This document shows positions 15,188 to 23,925 of a stretch of DNA of 64,000 bases, in pieces (position 1 is the first letter of the stretch; each line of letters opens with the position of its first letter). The stretch is from Curtobacterium sp. VKM Ac-1393 (lineage in GTDB: Bacteria; Actinomycetota; Actinomycetes; Actinomycetales; Microbacteriaceae). The DNA lies in NCBI RefSeq assembly GCF_015350995.1, contig NZ_JADKRW010000006.1, positions 62,001 through 126,000 of the forward strand, read 5' to 3'. Under the pieces are notes generated by a model. That model saw nothing but the letters and a program-made list of their open reading frames with translations. It did no database searches and was not told the DNA's origin. A program made the translations under genes and the position numbers.

Positions 15188-16417
15188 ATGGCCATCAGCA
15201 CCCCCGTCGCCCCGACGACCACCGAGGGCACCAGCGACCGTCCGGACGTCATCGTCATCGACCACGTCCGCAAGCGCTTCACGGTCCGCAAGGACAACAC
15301 CCTGCGCGAACGCATCGTCACGCTCGGCCGCGCCGGCCGGAAGCACCGGCAGGACTTCTGGGCGCTCGACGACGTCACGGTGTCGATCCAGGCCGGGTCG
15401 ACCGTCGGCCTCATCGGGCAGAACGGCTCCGGCAAGTCGACGCTGCTCAAGGCGATCGGCGGCATCATCCAGCCGACCTCCGGCACAGTGTCCCGCCGCG
15501 GCCGTCTCGCCGCACTGCTCGAGCTCGGCGCCGGGTTCCACCCCGATCTGTCCGGCCGCGAGAACGTCTACCTCAACGCTGCGCTGCTCGGCCTGAGCCG
15601 CAAGCAGACCGACGCGAAGTTCGACGACATCCTGGCGTTCTCGGGGATCGGCGACTTCATCGACACCCAGGTGAAGTTCTACTCATCGGGCATGTACGTG
15701 CGACTCGCCTTCGCCGTCGCCGTGCACACCGACCCCGACGTGCTGCTCGTCGACGAGGTGCTCGCCGTCGGTGACGAGGCGTTCCAGCGCAAGTGCCTCG
15801 ACCGCATCCGCACCTTCCAAGAGGCCGGCAAGACGATCATCATCGTCACGCACTCGCTCAGCCAGGTGCAGGAGATGTGCGACCGCGTCGTCCTGCTCAA
15901 CAAGGGCAAGGTGCTGCACGACGGCGATCCCGTCCAGGCGGTGAGCATGTTCCGCGAGGTCCTCGAGGAACGCCGCCAGGGCGAGCTCAGCACCGACGTC
16001 GCCGTCGGCCGCGGCAAGGTCATCGGCGCGAGCGTGCACGTCGACGGCAAGGAGCGCCGGGCCGAGGTCATGCCCGGCGACGACCTGGTCGTCGACATGG
16101 AGTTCGAGCACCTGGACGGCATCGCCGACTGGGAGGCCGCGGTGCAGATCAACAACGCCGGCGGCCAGGTCGTCTACGGCACCACCACCGGCATCATGGG
16201 GCTCGAGCTGCAGCCCCTGCACGGTCGCCGGAAGCTCCGCCTGCGGATCGCCGACACCGCGTTCGGCACCGGCAAGTACTTCATCAACGTGTCGATGATG
16301 GACTCCGCCGGCCGCCACCTGCACGACATGCCGGAGTGCGACTCGTTCGAGGTCCCCGGGTTCGAGAACGCCGTGGGCACGGTCTACGCGCAGCCCTCGA
16401 TCGAGGAGCTCGACTGA
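15188..16417 (+). CDS. wzt: Polysaccharide ABC transporter ATP-binding protein with C-terminal Wzt_C domain
   Basis: 409 residues. The ATPase has Walker A GQNGSGKST (77-85), signature YSSGMYVRLAF, Walker B VLLVDEVLAVGD, and the switch His in IIIVTHSLSQ. After about residue 250 comes a beta-sandwich extension (VHVDGKERRAEVMPGDDL, YGTTTGIMGLEL, GKYFINVSMMDSAG) matching Wzt_C, which in O-antigen exporters reads the polymer's terminal modification. That suggests polymer-end recognition here too. The start ATG is 3 bases after the wzm stop. The last codons overlap the next GT gene. Confidence 0.95.
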   Translation: MAISTPVAPTTTEGTSDRPDVIVIDHVRKRFTVRKDNTLRERIVTLGRAGRKHRQDFWALDDVTVSIQAGSTVGLIGQNGSGKSTLLKAIGGIIQPTSGTVSRRGRLAALLELGAGFHPDLSGRENVYLNAALLGLSRKQTDAKFDDILAFSGIGDFIDTQVKFYSSGMYVRLAFAVAVHTDPDVLLVDEVLAVGDEAFQRKCLDRIRTFQEAGKTIIIVTHSLSQVQEMCDRVVLLNKGKVLHDGDPVQAVSMFREVLEERRQGELSTDVAVGRGKVIGASVHVDGKERRAEVMPGDDLVVDMEFEHLDGIADWEAAVQINNAGGQVVYGTTTGIMGLELQPLHGRRKLRLRIADTAFGTGKYFINVSMMDSAGRHLHDMPECDSFEVPGFENAVGTVYAQPSIEELD

Positions 16418-17475
16418 GCCCGACCGACGACGGCACCGGCGCCCGGACCCCTGGCGTCCCGCGCACCGCGGTCGTCGTCGTCAACTGGGAACGCGCCGAC
16501 CTGACGATCGCGGCCGTCCGCGCCGTGCTCGACGAGGGCACCGCCGACCACGTCGTCGTCGTCGACAACGGGTCGTCCGACGACTCCGTCCCGGTGCTCC
16601 GCCGCGACCTGCCGGGCACCACCGTCATCGCGCGGGCGCACAACGGCGGGTTCGCGGCCGGCGCGAACACCGGCATCCGGCACGCCGACGCCGACGTCGT
16701 CGTCCTGCTCAACAACGACGCGGTGCCCGCTCCGGGCTTCGTCCGGGCGCTCCGCGACCACCTGACGCAGGCGGGGCCCGAGGTCGCGGCCGTGACGGGC
16801 CGCATCGTGCTCGCCGGACGCTGGACGGGCCTCCCGGTCGACGCGACGCCCGCACCCGACCAACGCGTGCTGCGGGACCACGACGGCCGCCTGTGGACGC
16901 CGTCGGCGGACGGCGAGGTCCGCCTCAACTCCACCGGCGTGCGCGTCGACCGCGACGGCAACGGCATGGACCGCGACTGGTTCGCGCCCGTCGACCGGGT
17001 CGCCGACGTCGACGTCTTCGGGTTCTCCGGGGGTGCGTCCGCGCTGCGCCGCAGCGCCCTCGACGACGTCGGCCTGCTCGACGAGTCGCTGTTCATGTAC
17101 TACGAGGACACCGAGCTCGCCTGGCGACTGCGCCGACGCGGCTGGCGCGTCGAACACGCCGCCGACGCAGTCGTGGAACACGACCACTCGGCGTCGTCCG
17201 GCGTGCAGAGCGACCTGTTCCTGTTCCGGAACGCGCGCAACCGCCTGGTCGTCGCGCTCTGGCACGCGCCCTGGTCGACCGTCCTGCGGGCCGGCGCCCG
17301 CACCCTCTTCCGCGGCCTGCGCGGGCTGCTGTCCGGTGCGACCCGACGGGAGGCCCGGCTCGTCCTGGCAGCGTTCGTCGACGTCGTCGGGACCCTGCCC
17401 GCCCACCTCGCCCGGCGGCTCCGCGAGACGCGTCGCGCGTCCGTCCCACGCCGCAGCGTGGACCCGGGCGCATGA
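16414..17475 (+). CDS. GT2 family glycosyltransferase (rhamnosyltransferase-like)
   Basis: 353 residues. The GT2 motifs are VVVVNWERADLT, VVVDNGSSDDS, the metal site LLNNDAVP, and FMYYEDTELAWRLRRRGW, typical of WbbL/GlfT1-like rhamnosyl- and galactofuranosyltransferases. No ATG or GTG lies close upstream in frame. The best start is a CTG at 16414, with GAGGAG at 16403-16408 five bases before it and a 4-base CTGA overlap with the wzt stop. A GTG at 16336 is the alternative but would add 26 residues overlapping wzt. Probably translated together with Wzt. Confidence 0.85.
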   Translation: MSPTDDGTGARTPGVPRTAVVVVNWERADLTIAAVRAVLDEGTADHVVVVDNGSSDDSVPVLRRDLPGTTVIARAHNGGFAAGANTGIRHADADVVVLLNNDAVPAPGFVRALRDHLTQAGPEVAAVTGRIVLAGRWTGLPVDATPAPDQRVLRDHDGRLWTPSADGEVRLNSTGVRVDRDGNGMDRDWFAPVDRVADVDVFGFSGGASALRRSALDDVGLLDESLFMYYEDTELAWRLRRRGWRVEHAADAVVEHDHSASSGVQSDLFLFRNARNRLVVALWHAPWSTVLRAGARTLFRGLRGLLSGATRREARLVLAAFVDVVGTLPAHLARRLRETRRASVPRRSVDPGA

Positions 17476-17534
17476 GCGCGGAGGGCTATCCTGGTCACTC
17501 CCCAGCTCGCTCCCCCGCTCGGAAGGACCCACGC

Positions 17535-18716
17535 GTGCCGCAGCTCACCGTCCTCGTCGACGGCACCGCGGTACCGCGCGAACTCGGCGGGGTCGGCCGC
17601 TACGTCGAGGGGGTCGTGTCGCACCTGACCGACCCGGCGCTCGACGTCCACCTGGTCGTCCGCCCCGTGCACGCCGCGCACTTCCGCGCCGTGGCACCGC
17701 ACGCGACCGTGCACACCGCACCGGCGTGGACCGACCGGGTGCCGCTGCGGTTCCTGTGGGAGCAGACCGGGCTGCCCGCGCTCGGCCGGCGGCTCGGGGC
17801 GAAGGTGCTGCACTCCCCGCACTACACGTTCCCGTTCGGCTGGCGCGGCGGGTCCGTCGTCACGCTGCACGACGCCACGTTCTTCTCCAACCCGGAGTGG
17901 CACTCCCGGGTGAAGCGCACGTTCTTCACCTGGTGGAGCCGCCGGTCCCTGCGCACCCGACCGGTCGTCATCGTGCCGAGTGCGGCCACCGCGACCGAGG
18001 CCGCGCGGGTCGTCAGCGGGATCCGCGCCGACGTCCGGGTGGCGCCGCTCGGCGTCGACCGTGCCGTGTTCCACGAGCCGTCCACCGCCGAGGTCGAGGA
18101 CGCCCGGATCGCCGCGACCCTGCCCGAGGGAGCGCCCTGGATCGCGTTCCTCGGCACGATCGAACCGCGGAAGAACGTCACCGCGCTGCTCGACGCCTAC
18201 GCCACGGTGCGGGCGTCGCGTGCGGCCGCCGGTGCGGACACGCCGTGGCTGGTCCTGTCGGGGGCACGGGGGTGGGACGAGTCCGCGGTCGCCCGGCTCG
18301 ACGCCCTGCAGCCGGACGACCACGTGATCGAGGCCGGGTACCTGCCGCTCGAGGACCTCTCCGGGTACCTCGGCGGTGCGGAGTTCGTCGTCTACCCGTC
18401 CCTCGGCGAGGGCTTCGGCCTGCCGGTGGTCGAGGCGATGGCCTCCGGTGCGTGCGTGTTGACGACCCGGCGGTTGTCGCTCCCAGAGGTCGGCGGCGAC
18501 GCAGCCGTCTACACCGAGCCGTCCGCCACCGCGCTGGCATCCGCGATGACGGGGCTCCTCGACGATCCGTCGCTCGTGGCGTCGCACCGGGCGGCCGCGC
18601 TGGCCCGGGCTGCGGACTTCACGTGGGAGGCCACGGCAGCCGTGCACGTCGAGGCGTACTCGGCCGTGGCCGGCGCTGCTGCGGCAGGCGTCGCTCCGGT
18701 CGGGGGTACCCGGTGA
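17535..18716 (+). CDS. GT4 family glycosyltransferase
   Basis: 393 residues, GT-B fold. Visible motifs: GGVGRYVEGVV near the N-terminus, VVTLHDATFF in the linker, VVIVPSAATATEAARV, FLGTIEPRKNVTALLDAY for donor binding, and the EX7E region SLGEGFGLPVVEAMASG. GT4 enzymes of this kind transfer mannose or related hexoses with retention. I prefer the GTG at 17535 because GGAAGGA precedes it at good spacing. An ATG at 17472 overlapping the upstream stop (ATGA) is nearly as plausible and would add 21 residues. Third gene behind the exporter. Confidence 0.88.
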   Translation: MPQLTVLVDGTAVPRELGGVGRYVEGVVSHLTDPALDVHLVVRPVHAAHFRAVAPHATVHTAPAWTDRVPLRFLWEQTGLPALGRRLGAKVLHSPHYTFPFGWRGGSVVTLHDATFFSNPEWHSRVKRTFFTWWSRRSLRTRPVVIVPSAATATEAARVVSGIRADVRVAPLGVDRAVFHEPSTAEVEDARIAATLPEGAPWIAFLGTIEPRKNVTALLDAYATVRASRAAAGADTPWLVLSGARGWDESAVARLDALQPDDHVIEAGYLPLEDLSGYLGGAEFVVYPSLGEGFGLPVVEAMASGACVLTTRRLSLPEVGGDAAVYTEPSATALASAMTGLLDDPSLVASHRAAALARAADFTWEATAAVHVEAYSAVAGAAAAGVAPVGGTR

Positions 18717-19567
18717 TCCGCGTCGCGGTGCTGACGGTCACCTACAACACCGGCGAGACGATCCGGCCGTTCCTGGCGAGCGTGGCGGGTGCGTCGCAGG
18801 AACCCGTCGCCGTCGTGATCGCGGACAACGGTTCGGCCGACATCGACGCGCTCCGGGCGATCGGTGAGTCCTACGGCGCCGTCGTGGTGTCCTCCGGCGG
18901 CAACCGCGGGTACGGCGGCGGCATCGACGCCGCGCTGAGCGCCCTCGACGACGTCCTGCCCGACGTCCGCCCCGAGTTCCTGCTCGTCACCAACCCCGAC
19001 GTCGTGCTCGGCGAGGGGTCGATCGACGCGCTCGTCGCCGCCGCCGACCGACTGCCGTCCGGCGGCTCGTTCGGGCCGCGGATCCTCGACGACCAGGGCG
19101 AGACCTACCCATCCGCCCGCCAGCTCCCCTCGCTCCGGACCGGCCTCGGCCACGCGGCGTTCTCACGGTTCTGGCCGGCGAACCCGTGGAGCCAGCGGTA
19201 CTGGTCCACCACGCAGGTCGTCGAACGCGAGGCCGGCTGGTTGTCCGGCGCGTGCTTCCTCATCCGGACGTCGCTGTTCCGCGAACTCGGGGGGTTCGAC
19301 GAGTCGTACTTCATGTACTTCGAGGACGTCGACCTCGGGCAGCGCGTCGGACGGTCCGGCCGGGCGAACGTCTACGTGCCGACGGCCGTGGTCACCCACA
19401 CCGGCGCGCACTCGACGTCGTCGAACCGGCGCCGCATGGAGATCGAGCACCACCGCAGCGCGTACCGGTTCCTGTCGCGGAAGTACGGCGCGTGGTGGCT
19501 CTGGCCCCTGCGCGCGGTCCTGCGCGCCGGCTTGTCGCTCCGCGCCCGCTGGGTCACGCGCAAGTAG
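18713..19567 (+). CDS. GT2 family glycosyltransferase
   Basis: 284 residues: VAVLTVTYNTGETI, VVIADNGSAD, the metal-site region VTNPDVVLG, and SYFMYFEDVDLGQRVGR. It is closely related in layout to the GT2 at 16414 and to the N-terminal half of the fusion at 6940. The GTG at 18713 overlaps the preceding stop by GTGA (18713-18716). Last gene of the exporter-linked run and convergent with the gene ending at 19605. A rhamnosyltransferase role is an inference from the family and from the rml genes nearby. Confidence 0.87.
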   Translation: MIRVAVLTVTYNTGETIRPFLASVAGASQEPVAVVIADNGSADIDALRAIGESYGAVVVSSGGNRGYGGGIDAALSALDDVLPDVRPEFLLVTNPDVVLGEGSIDALVAAADRLPSGGSFGPRILDDQGETYPSARQLPSLRTGLGHAAFSRFWPANPWSQRYWSTTQVVEREAGWLSGACFLIRTSLFRELGGFDESYFMYFEDVDLGQRVGRSGRANVYVPTAVVTHTGAHSTSSNRRRMEIEHHRSAYRFLSRKYGAWWLWPLRAVLRAGLSLRARWVTRK

Positions 19568-19580
19568 CCCCGCCCGCCGC

Positions 19581-19595
19581 CGGAACCTGGTTCCG
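19581..19595. repeat. Palindrome CGGAACCTGGTTCCG (family B core), possible terminator
   Basis: A 15-base palindrome (7-base arms, one central base) in the 37-base gap between convergent genes. The same 15-mer, with A or T in the centre, occurs inside both 55-bp elements at 61239 and 62360. Confidence 0.6.
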
Positions 19596-19604
19596 TGGAA
19601 CGGG

Positions 19605-21407
19605 TCAGGGGCGGAGGCAGGCGCGGGCGGTGCGGGCCGCCGTCAGCAGCACGGCGGCACGGGCGTCGAAGGAGTGCTCGGCCGCGATGCGCGACGCGAT
19701 CTCCGCCCGCTCGGCAGCGGACGGCCACACTCGTGCCGGGTCCAGCAGCGCGGCGAGGGCGTCACGGGAGCGGGCGACCGCCAGCGTCGGGACGTCGAGC
19801 ACCTCGGCCAATCCGGCGACCTCGTCGGTCACGACGACTCCCCCGGAGGCCAGCACGTCGAACACCCGGTTCGACACGAACCCGCCCGCGGCCATGTCCG
19901 GCCAGTGGTCGTTGAGCACCACGCGCGCCGAGGCGTAGGCCGTCGCGACCTCGGCCCGGCTCAGCGACGGCTCGCCGAGCGACTCTGCGGGGACGAGTGC
20001 TCCCCAACCGGGCCCGTGCACCCGGAGGTCCGCCCCGAGCGCCACCGCATCGGACACCACCGGACGTGCGGCGCCGCGGGTCGATCCGACGAACACCACC
20101 CGGTCGGCATCGGCACTGCTCGTCGAGCGAACACCCGGGTGGAACACCGCCGGGTCGGTCGCCTGCAGCAGCGGCTCGACGTCGACGCCCGACCGCGCGG
20201 ATGCCGCGGCGGCCCAGGTCGGTCCGGCCGCGAAGGCCCGATCGAACGACCGCAGCTCGGTGTCGGACACGTCGTCGGGGTGGCTGATCACCCAGAGCAG
20301 GTTCACCGACGCAGGGTTCGGCGGCACCCGGTCGAGTCCGCGGATCACGAGCGTCACGTCGTCGGCGGCGTCGTCGTCCCGCACGTGGGCGTCACGTCGG
20401 TCGATCCGGACGCGCTGCCCGAGCCGCTCGAGGGCCCCGGCCAGCTCGGCCGCGAAGTGCACGTCGCCCCAGCCGTCACCCTCGGGCCCTGCGGGAGCGG
20501 CGATCTTCAGCGACCAGGTCAGGTGATCAGCGTCGCTGTCGGGCGCGTGCGAGGCCGGGGACACCGGCCGGGCTCCCCACGGGGGCAACGGCGGACCTGC
20601 GACGACTGCGCCGCCCCCGGGTTCACGGTGGCGCCAAGCAGCGACCGCGTCGACGGTCGCAGCGTCGACCGTGCGGCCGGGCTCGACCGAGCGGGTCGCC
20701 TGACCGACGACGCGCACCGGCCCGCCGTGGGTCTCGGCGACGGCGCGGCTCCAGGCCGTCAGGGTCGTGCGTTCGTCCGGGAGGCACGGTGCCGGCACCA
20801 GCGCCGCTCCCGGCACCGAGAGCACCGGCTGGTCGGCCGCGAAGACGACGTCGACGTCGGCCCGGTCGTCCGACCACGGCAGGGCGCCAGGGCGCAGCAG
20901 CCGGGCACCCGAGCGGAGCGTTCCGTCCGGCAGCCGGACCTGTGCCTGGGCGACCGACCCCGCCGCCGCGAGGTCGCGCAGTGCCGACACCTCGACCGAC
21001 ACCGAGGTGTCGATCAGCAAGAGGACCCGCCCGACCCCGGCGGCGAGCCCGGCGTTGATCGCGGACCCCAGGCCGTCGACCGGCACGGTCCGCACCCACG
21101 GTAGCCGACGGCTGAACGCATCGCGCGGTGAGGCGTCGGCGACGTAGCTCACGGCACGGACGTCGGCGCCGCGGCCGAAGGCCGCTCGGGCGACGGCGAC
21201 CAGGCGGTCGACCTCGGCATGCCGGTCGGACCGGGTCGTGACGAGGACCGTGACGTCGCGGTCCAGGTGCGGCAGGGGACGGTTGAAGCCGGCCACGCGG
21301 ACGACGTCAGCCGTCGTTGCGGGGGCGGGACGGGCCTCCCGGTCGGGGTGGTCGGCAGCCGTCGTGTCGCGACGACGGCGACCGAACCAACCAGAACCGG
21401 GGGTCAC
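19605..21407 (-). CDS. Glycosyltransferase with degenerate N-terminal GT2-like and C-terminal GT4-like domain
   Basis: 600 residues. Residues about 45-280 look like a worn GT2 fold (VTVLVTTRSDRHAEVDRL, GSAINAGLAAGVGRVLLLIDTS) with no DxD-type metal site that I can identify. From about 310 a GT-B domain begins: LTWSLKIAAPAGP, INWVISHPDD-like VNLLWVISHPDDVSD, VVFVGSTRG, then FVSNRVFDVLASGGVVVTDE (Glyco_trans_1_2). The N-terminal half may be structural. I choose the GTG at 21407, five bases after the rmlA stop, which gives the rmlC-rmlA-GT operon. Linkage to rml suggests, but does not prove, a rhamnosyl donor. Confidence 0.78.
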   Translation of the reverse strand: MTPGSGWFGRRRRDTTAADHPDREARPAPATTADVVRVAGFNRPLPHLDRDVTVLVTTRSDRHAEVDRLVAVARAAFGRGADVRAVSYVADASPRDAFSRRLPWVRTVPVDGLGSAINAGLAAGVGRVLLLIDTSVSVEVSALRDLAAAGSVAQAQVRLPDGTLRSGARLLRPGALPWSDDRADVDVVFAADQPVLSVPGAALVPAPCLPDERTTLTAWSRAVAETHGGPVRVVGQATRSVEPGRTVDAATVDAVAAWRHREPGGGAVVAGPPLPPWGARPVSPASHAPDSDADHLTWSLKIAAPAGPEGDGWGDVHFAAELAGALERLGQRVRIDRRDAHVRDDDAADDVTLVIRGLDRVPPNPASVNLLWVISHPDDVSDTELRSFDRAFAAGPTWAAAASARSGVDVEPLLQATDPAVFHPGVRSTSSADADRVVFVGSTRGAARPVVSDAVALGADLRVHGPGWGALVPAESLGEPSLSRAEVATAYASARVVLNDHWPDMAAGGFVSNRVFDVLASGGVVVTDEVAGLAEVLDVPTLAVARSRDALAALLDPARVWPSAAERAEIASRIAAEHSFDARAAVLLTAARTARACLRP

Positions 21408-21412
21408 GTGGG

Positions 21413-22279
21413 TTACTGCACGCCGAGGAGCCGCTGCAGGTAGACGCCGTAGCCGCCCTTGACCAGCGGCGCGGCCAGCTCGGCGAGCTGCGCGTCGTCG
21501 ATCCAGCCGTTGCGCCAGGCGATCTCCTCGATGCAGCCGATCTTGAAGCCCTGGCGGTCCTCGATGACCTTGACGTACTCGGACGCCTGCATCATCGACT
21601 CGAACGTGCCGGTGTCGAGCCACGCGGTGCCCCGGTCGAGGACCTGGACGCCGAGCTCGCCGGCCTCGAGATAGCGCTCGTTGACCGTCGAGATCTCGAG
21701 TTCGCCACGGGCGCTCGGCTCGATCGTCTTCGCGATCTCGATGACCTTGTTGTCGTAGAAGTACAGGCCGGGGACGGCGTAGTTCGACTTCGGCTCGGCC
21801 GGCTTCTCCTCGATGGAGACGGCGGTGAAGTCGTCGTCGAACTCGACGACGCCGTACGCCTTCGGGTCGGCCACGTGGTACGCGAAGATCGTCGCGCCGT
21901 CGACCTCGGTGTTCTTGCGCAGGTTCGTGCCGAGGCCGGTGCCGTGGAAGATGTTGTCGCCGAGGACGAGCGCGACGCTGTCGTCGCCGATGAAGTCCTC
22001 GCCGATGACGAACGCCTGCGCGAGACCGTCGGGTGACGGCTGCACGGCGTACTGGATCTCCATGCCGAAGGCGGAGCCGTCGCCGAGCAGGGCCTTGAAC
22101 TGCTCGTTGTACTCCGGCGTCGTGATGACGAGCACCTCTCGGATGCCGGCCATCATCAGGGTCGACAGGGGGTAGTAGACCATCGGCTTGTCGTAGATCG
22201 GCATGAGCTGCTTGCTGATGCCCTTGGTGATCGGCCAGAGGCGCGTGCCGGATCCACCGGCGAGGATGATGCCCTTCAT
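21413..22279 (-). CDS. rmlA: Glucose-1-phosphate thymidylyltransferase
   Basis: 288 residues; makes dTDP-glucose from dTTP and glucose-1-phosphate, the first step to dTDP-L-rhamnose. The N-terminus [20 protein letters not shown] and [16 protein letters not shown] are the signature of the family, and LGDNIFHG carries the metal-binding Asp. Length is normal. ATG at 22279 with AAGGA eight bases upstream; 10 bases from the rmlC stop, so cotranscribed. rmlB and rmlD are on the opposite strand from 27090. Confidence 0.97.
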   Translation of the reverse strand: MKGIILAGGSGTRLWPITKGISKQLMPIYDKPMVYYPLSTLMMAGIREVLVITTPEYNEQFKALLGDGSAFGMEIQYAVQPSPDGLAQAFVIGEDFIGDDSVALVLGDNIFHGTGLGTNLRKNTEVDGATIFAYHVADPKAYGVVEFDDDFTAVSIEEKPAEPKSNYAVPGLYFYDNKVIEIAKTIEPSARGELEISTVNERYLEAGELGVQVLDRGTAWLDTGTFESMMQASEYVKVIEDRQGFKIGCIEEIAWRNGWIDDAQLAELAAPLVKGGYGVYLQRLLGVQ

Positions 22280-22289
22280 CGGTGCGTCC

Positions 22290-22898
22290 TTACTTCTTCG
22301 TTCGGAGGGACTCGGTGTAGGCGACGCACTCCTCGTACGTCGGCAGCAGACCGGCGGCGGCGGCTTCCTCGAGCGTGGGGGCGCTCGTGTCCTTCTCGGA
22401 AAGCACCGGCTCGCCGATGCCGTCCGGCAGTTCGAGGCCGACGGTCGGGTCGAGGATGGTGATCCCCTTCTCGCGCTCCGGGTCGTAGTGGGCGCTGACG
22501 AGGTAGTTCACGGTCGACTGGTCCTCGAGCGCGACGATCGCGTGGCCGAGGCCCTCGGACAGGTAGACGGCCTTGCGGTCGACGTCGTCGATGCGGACCG
22601 AGTCCCACTGCCCGAAGGTCGGGGAGCCGACGCGGATGTCGACGATGTAGTCGATGAACGCGCCGCGGACGGCCGTGACGTACTTCGCCTGGCTGGGCGC
22701 GACGAGGGCGTAGTGGATGCCCCGCGCGACGCCGGCCGACGAAATCGACATGTTCACCTGACGGAGGTCCAGCGGGTGCCCGACGGTCGCTTCGACGACG
22801 TCGGCCCGGTACGCCTCGAGGAATGCACCCCGTGCGTCGCCGTGCTGGACGGGCGTGAACTCCCACGCGCCAGGGATCTTCAGTTCGCGGATCTGCAC
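22290..22898 (-). CDS. rmlC: dTDP-4-dehydrorhamnose 3,5-epimerase
   Basis: 202-residue cupin enzyme; epimerises dTDP-4-keto-6-deoxyglucose at C3 and C5. Visible signatures: [14 protein letters not shown] near the N-terminus, the catalytic His in [37 protein letters not shown], and [14 protein letters not shown]. The GTG at 22898 sits 6 bases after a TAGGCT box and has no ribosome-binding site, so the operon rmlC-rmlA-GT probably starts as a leaderless message. Confidence 0.95.
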   Translation of the reverse strand: MQIRELKIPGAWEFTPVQHGDARGAFLEAYRADVVEATVGHPLDLRQVNMSISSAGVARGIHYALVAPSQAKYVTAVRGAFIDYIVDIRVGSPTFGQWDSVRIDDVDRKAVYLSEGLGHAIVALEDQSTVNYLVSAHYDPEREKGITILDPTVGLELPDGIGEPVLSEKDTSAPTLEEAAAAGLLPTYEECVAYTESLRTKK

Positions 22899-22904
22899 CG
22901 TGGA

Positions 22905-22910
22905 AGCCTA
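22905..22910 (-). promoter_or_regulatory. -10 box of the rmlC-rmlA-GT operon (probably leaderless)
   Basis: TAGGCT on the minus strand, 6 bases before the rmlC GTG. A second TAGGCT reads the other way at 22928-22933, about 50 bases before the divergent GT2 gene. Confidence 0.55.
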
Positions 22911-22983
22911 GCAAGGCCCGAGTTCGCATAGGCTGTCATGGTTCTGCGCCCTGCCGACTCCTGAAACGAGACCAAGCGAGCCC

Positions 22984-23925
22984 GTGAAGCTATTCGTCCA
23001 GATCCCCTGCCTCAACGAGGAGAACACCCTCGCCAGCGTCATCGACTCCATCCCACGGGAGATCGACGGCATCGACGAGATCGAGATCCTGGTGATCAAC
23101 GACGGCAGCACCGACCGCACCGTCGAGGTCGCCAAGGAGCACGGTGTGAAGCACTTCGTGCACCACACCACCAACATGGGTCTCGCCCGCTCGTTCCGCG
23201 ACGGCGTCGACTACGCCCTGCTGCACGGTGCCGACATCGTCGTCAACACCGACGGTGACAACCAGTACCCGCAGGCGCAGATCGCCGAGCTCGTCCAGCC
23301 GATCCTCCGGAAACAGGCCGAGATCGTCATCGGCGACCGGCAGACGCGCACCATCGAGCACTTCTCCGGCTTCAAGAAGATCATGCAGCGCTTCGGCTCG
23401 TGGGTCGCCAGCCGTGCGGCCGGGCTCGACCTGCCCGACGCCGCGAGCGGGTTCCGCGCGTACTCGAAGTACTCGCTCATCCGGCTGAACATCGTCACGC
23501 GGTTCAGCTACTGCATGGAGACCATCGTGCAGGCCGGCTACAAGCGCCTGGCGATCGCCTCGGTGCCGATCACCACGAACCCGAAGACGCGCGAGTCCCG
23601 GCTCTTCAGCAACATCTTCCAGCACATGTTCGAGTCCGGGTCGGCGATCGCCCGTGTCTACCTGATGTACCGGCCGATGGCACTGTTCGCCTGGGTCAGC
23701 GTGGTCCTCGGCGGTCTCGGGCTCTGGCCGCTCATCCGCTACCTGGTGCTGCTCGCGATGCACACCCCCGGCAACCACCTGCAGTCGATCATCCTCGGCG
23801 TGGTGCTGCTCATCACGGCGCTGCTCTCCATCGTCATCGGCGTCGTCGCCGACCTCACCCGCCTCAACCGCACGCTGGCCGAGGAGCAGCTCGACCTGCA
23901 GAAACTGCAGCGGTATGGCGACTGA
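22984..23925 (+). CDS. GtrB-like GT2 with two C-terminal membrane segments
   Basis: 313 residues. Soluble GT2 domain: VQIPCLNEENTLASVI, ILVINDGSTDRT, the metal site VNTDGDNQYPQAQI, and DAASGFRAYSKYS. Two hydrophobic helices follow (about 235-265 and 270-297), then a charged tail LNRTLAEEQLDLQKLQ. That is the plan of polyprenyl-phosphate glucosyl- or mannosyltransferases such as GtrB, which charge the lipid carrier for side-chain addition by GT-C enzymes. GTG at 22984. Its end overlaps the next gene by 11 bases. The GtrA-like flippase partner could be the protein at 36973. Confidence 0.88.
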   Translation: MKLFVQIPCLNEENTLASVIDSIPREIDGIDEIEILVINDGSTDRTVEVAKEHGVKHFVHHTTNMGLARSFRDGVDYALLHGADIVVNTDGDNQYPQAQIAELVQPILRKQAEIVIGDRQTRTIEHFSGFKKIMQRFGSWVASRAAGLDLPDAASGFRAYSKYSLIRLNIVTRFSYCMETIVQAGYKRLAIASVPITTNPKTRESRLFSNIFQHMFESGSAIARVYLMYRPMALFAWVSVVLGGLGLWPLIRYLVLLAMHTPGNHLQSIILGVVLLITALLSIVIGVVADLTRLNRTLAEEQLDLQKLQRYGD

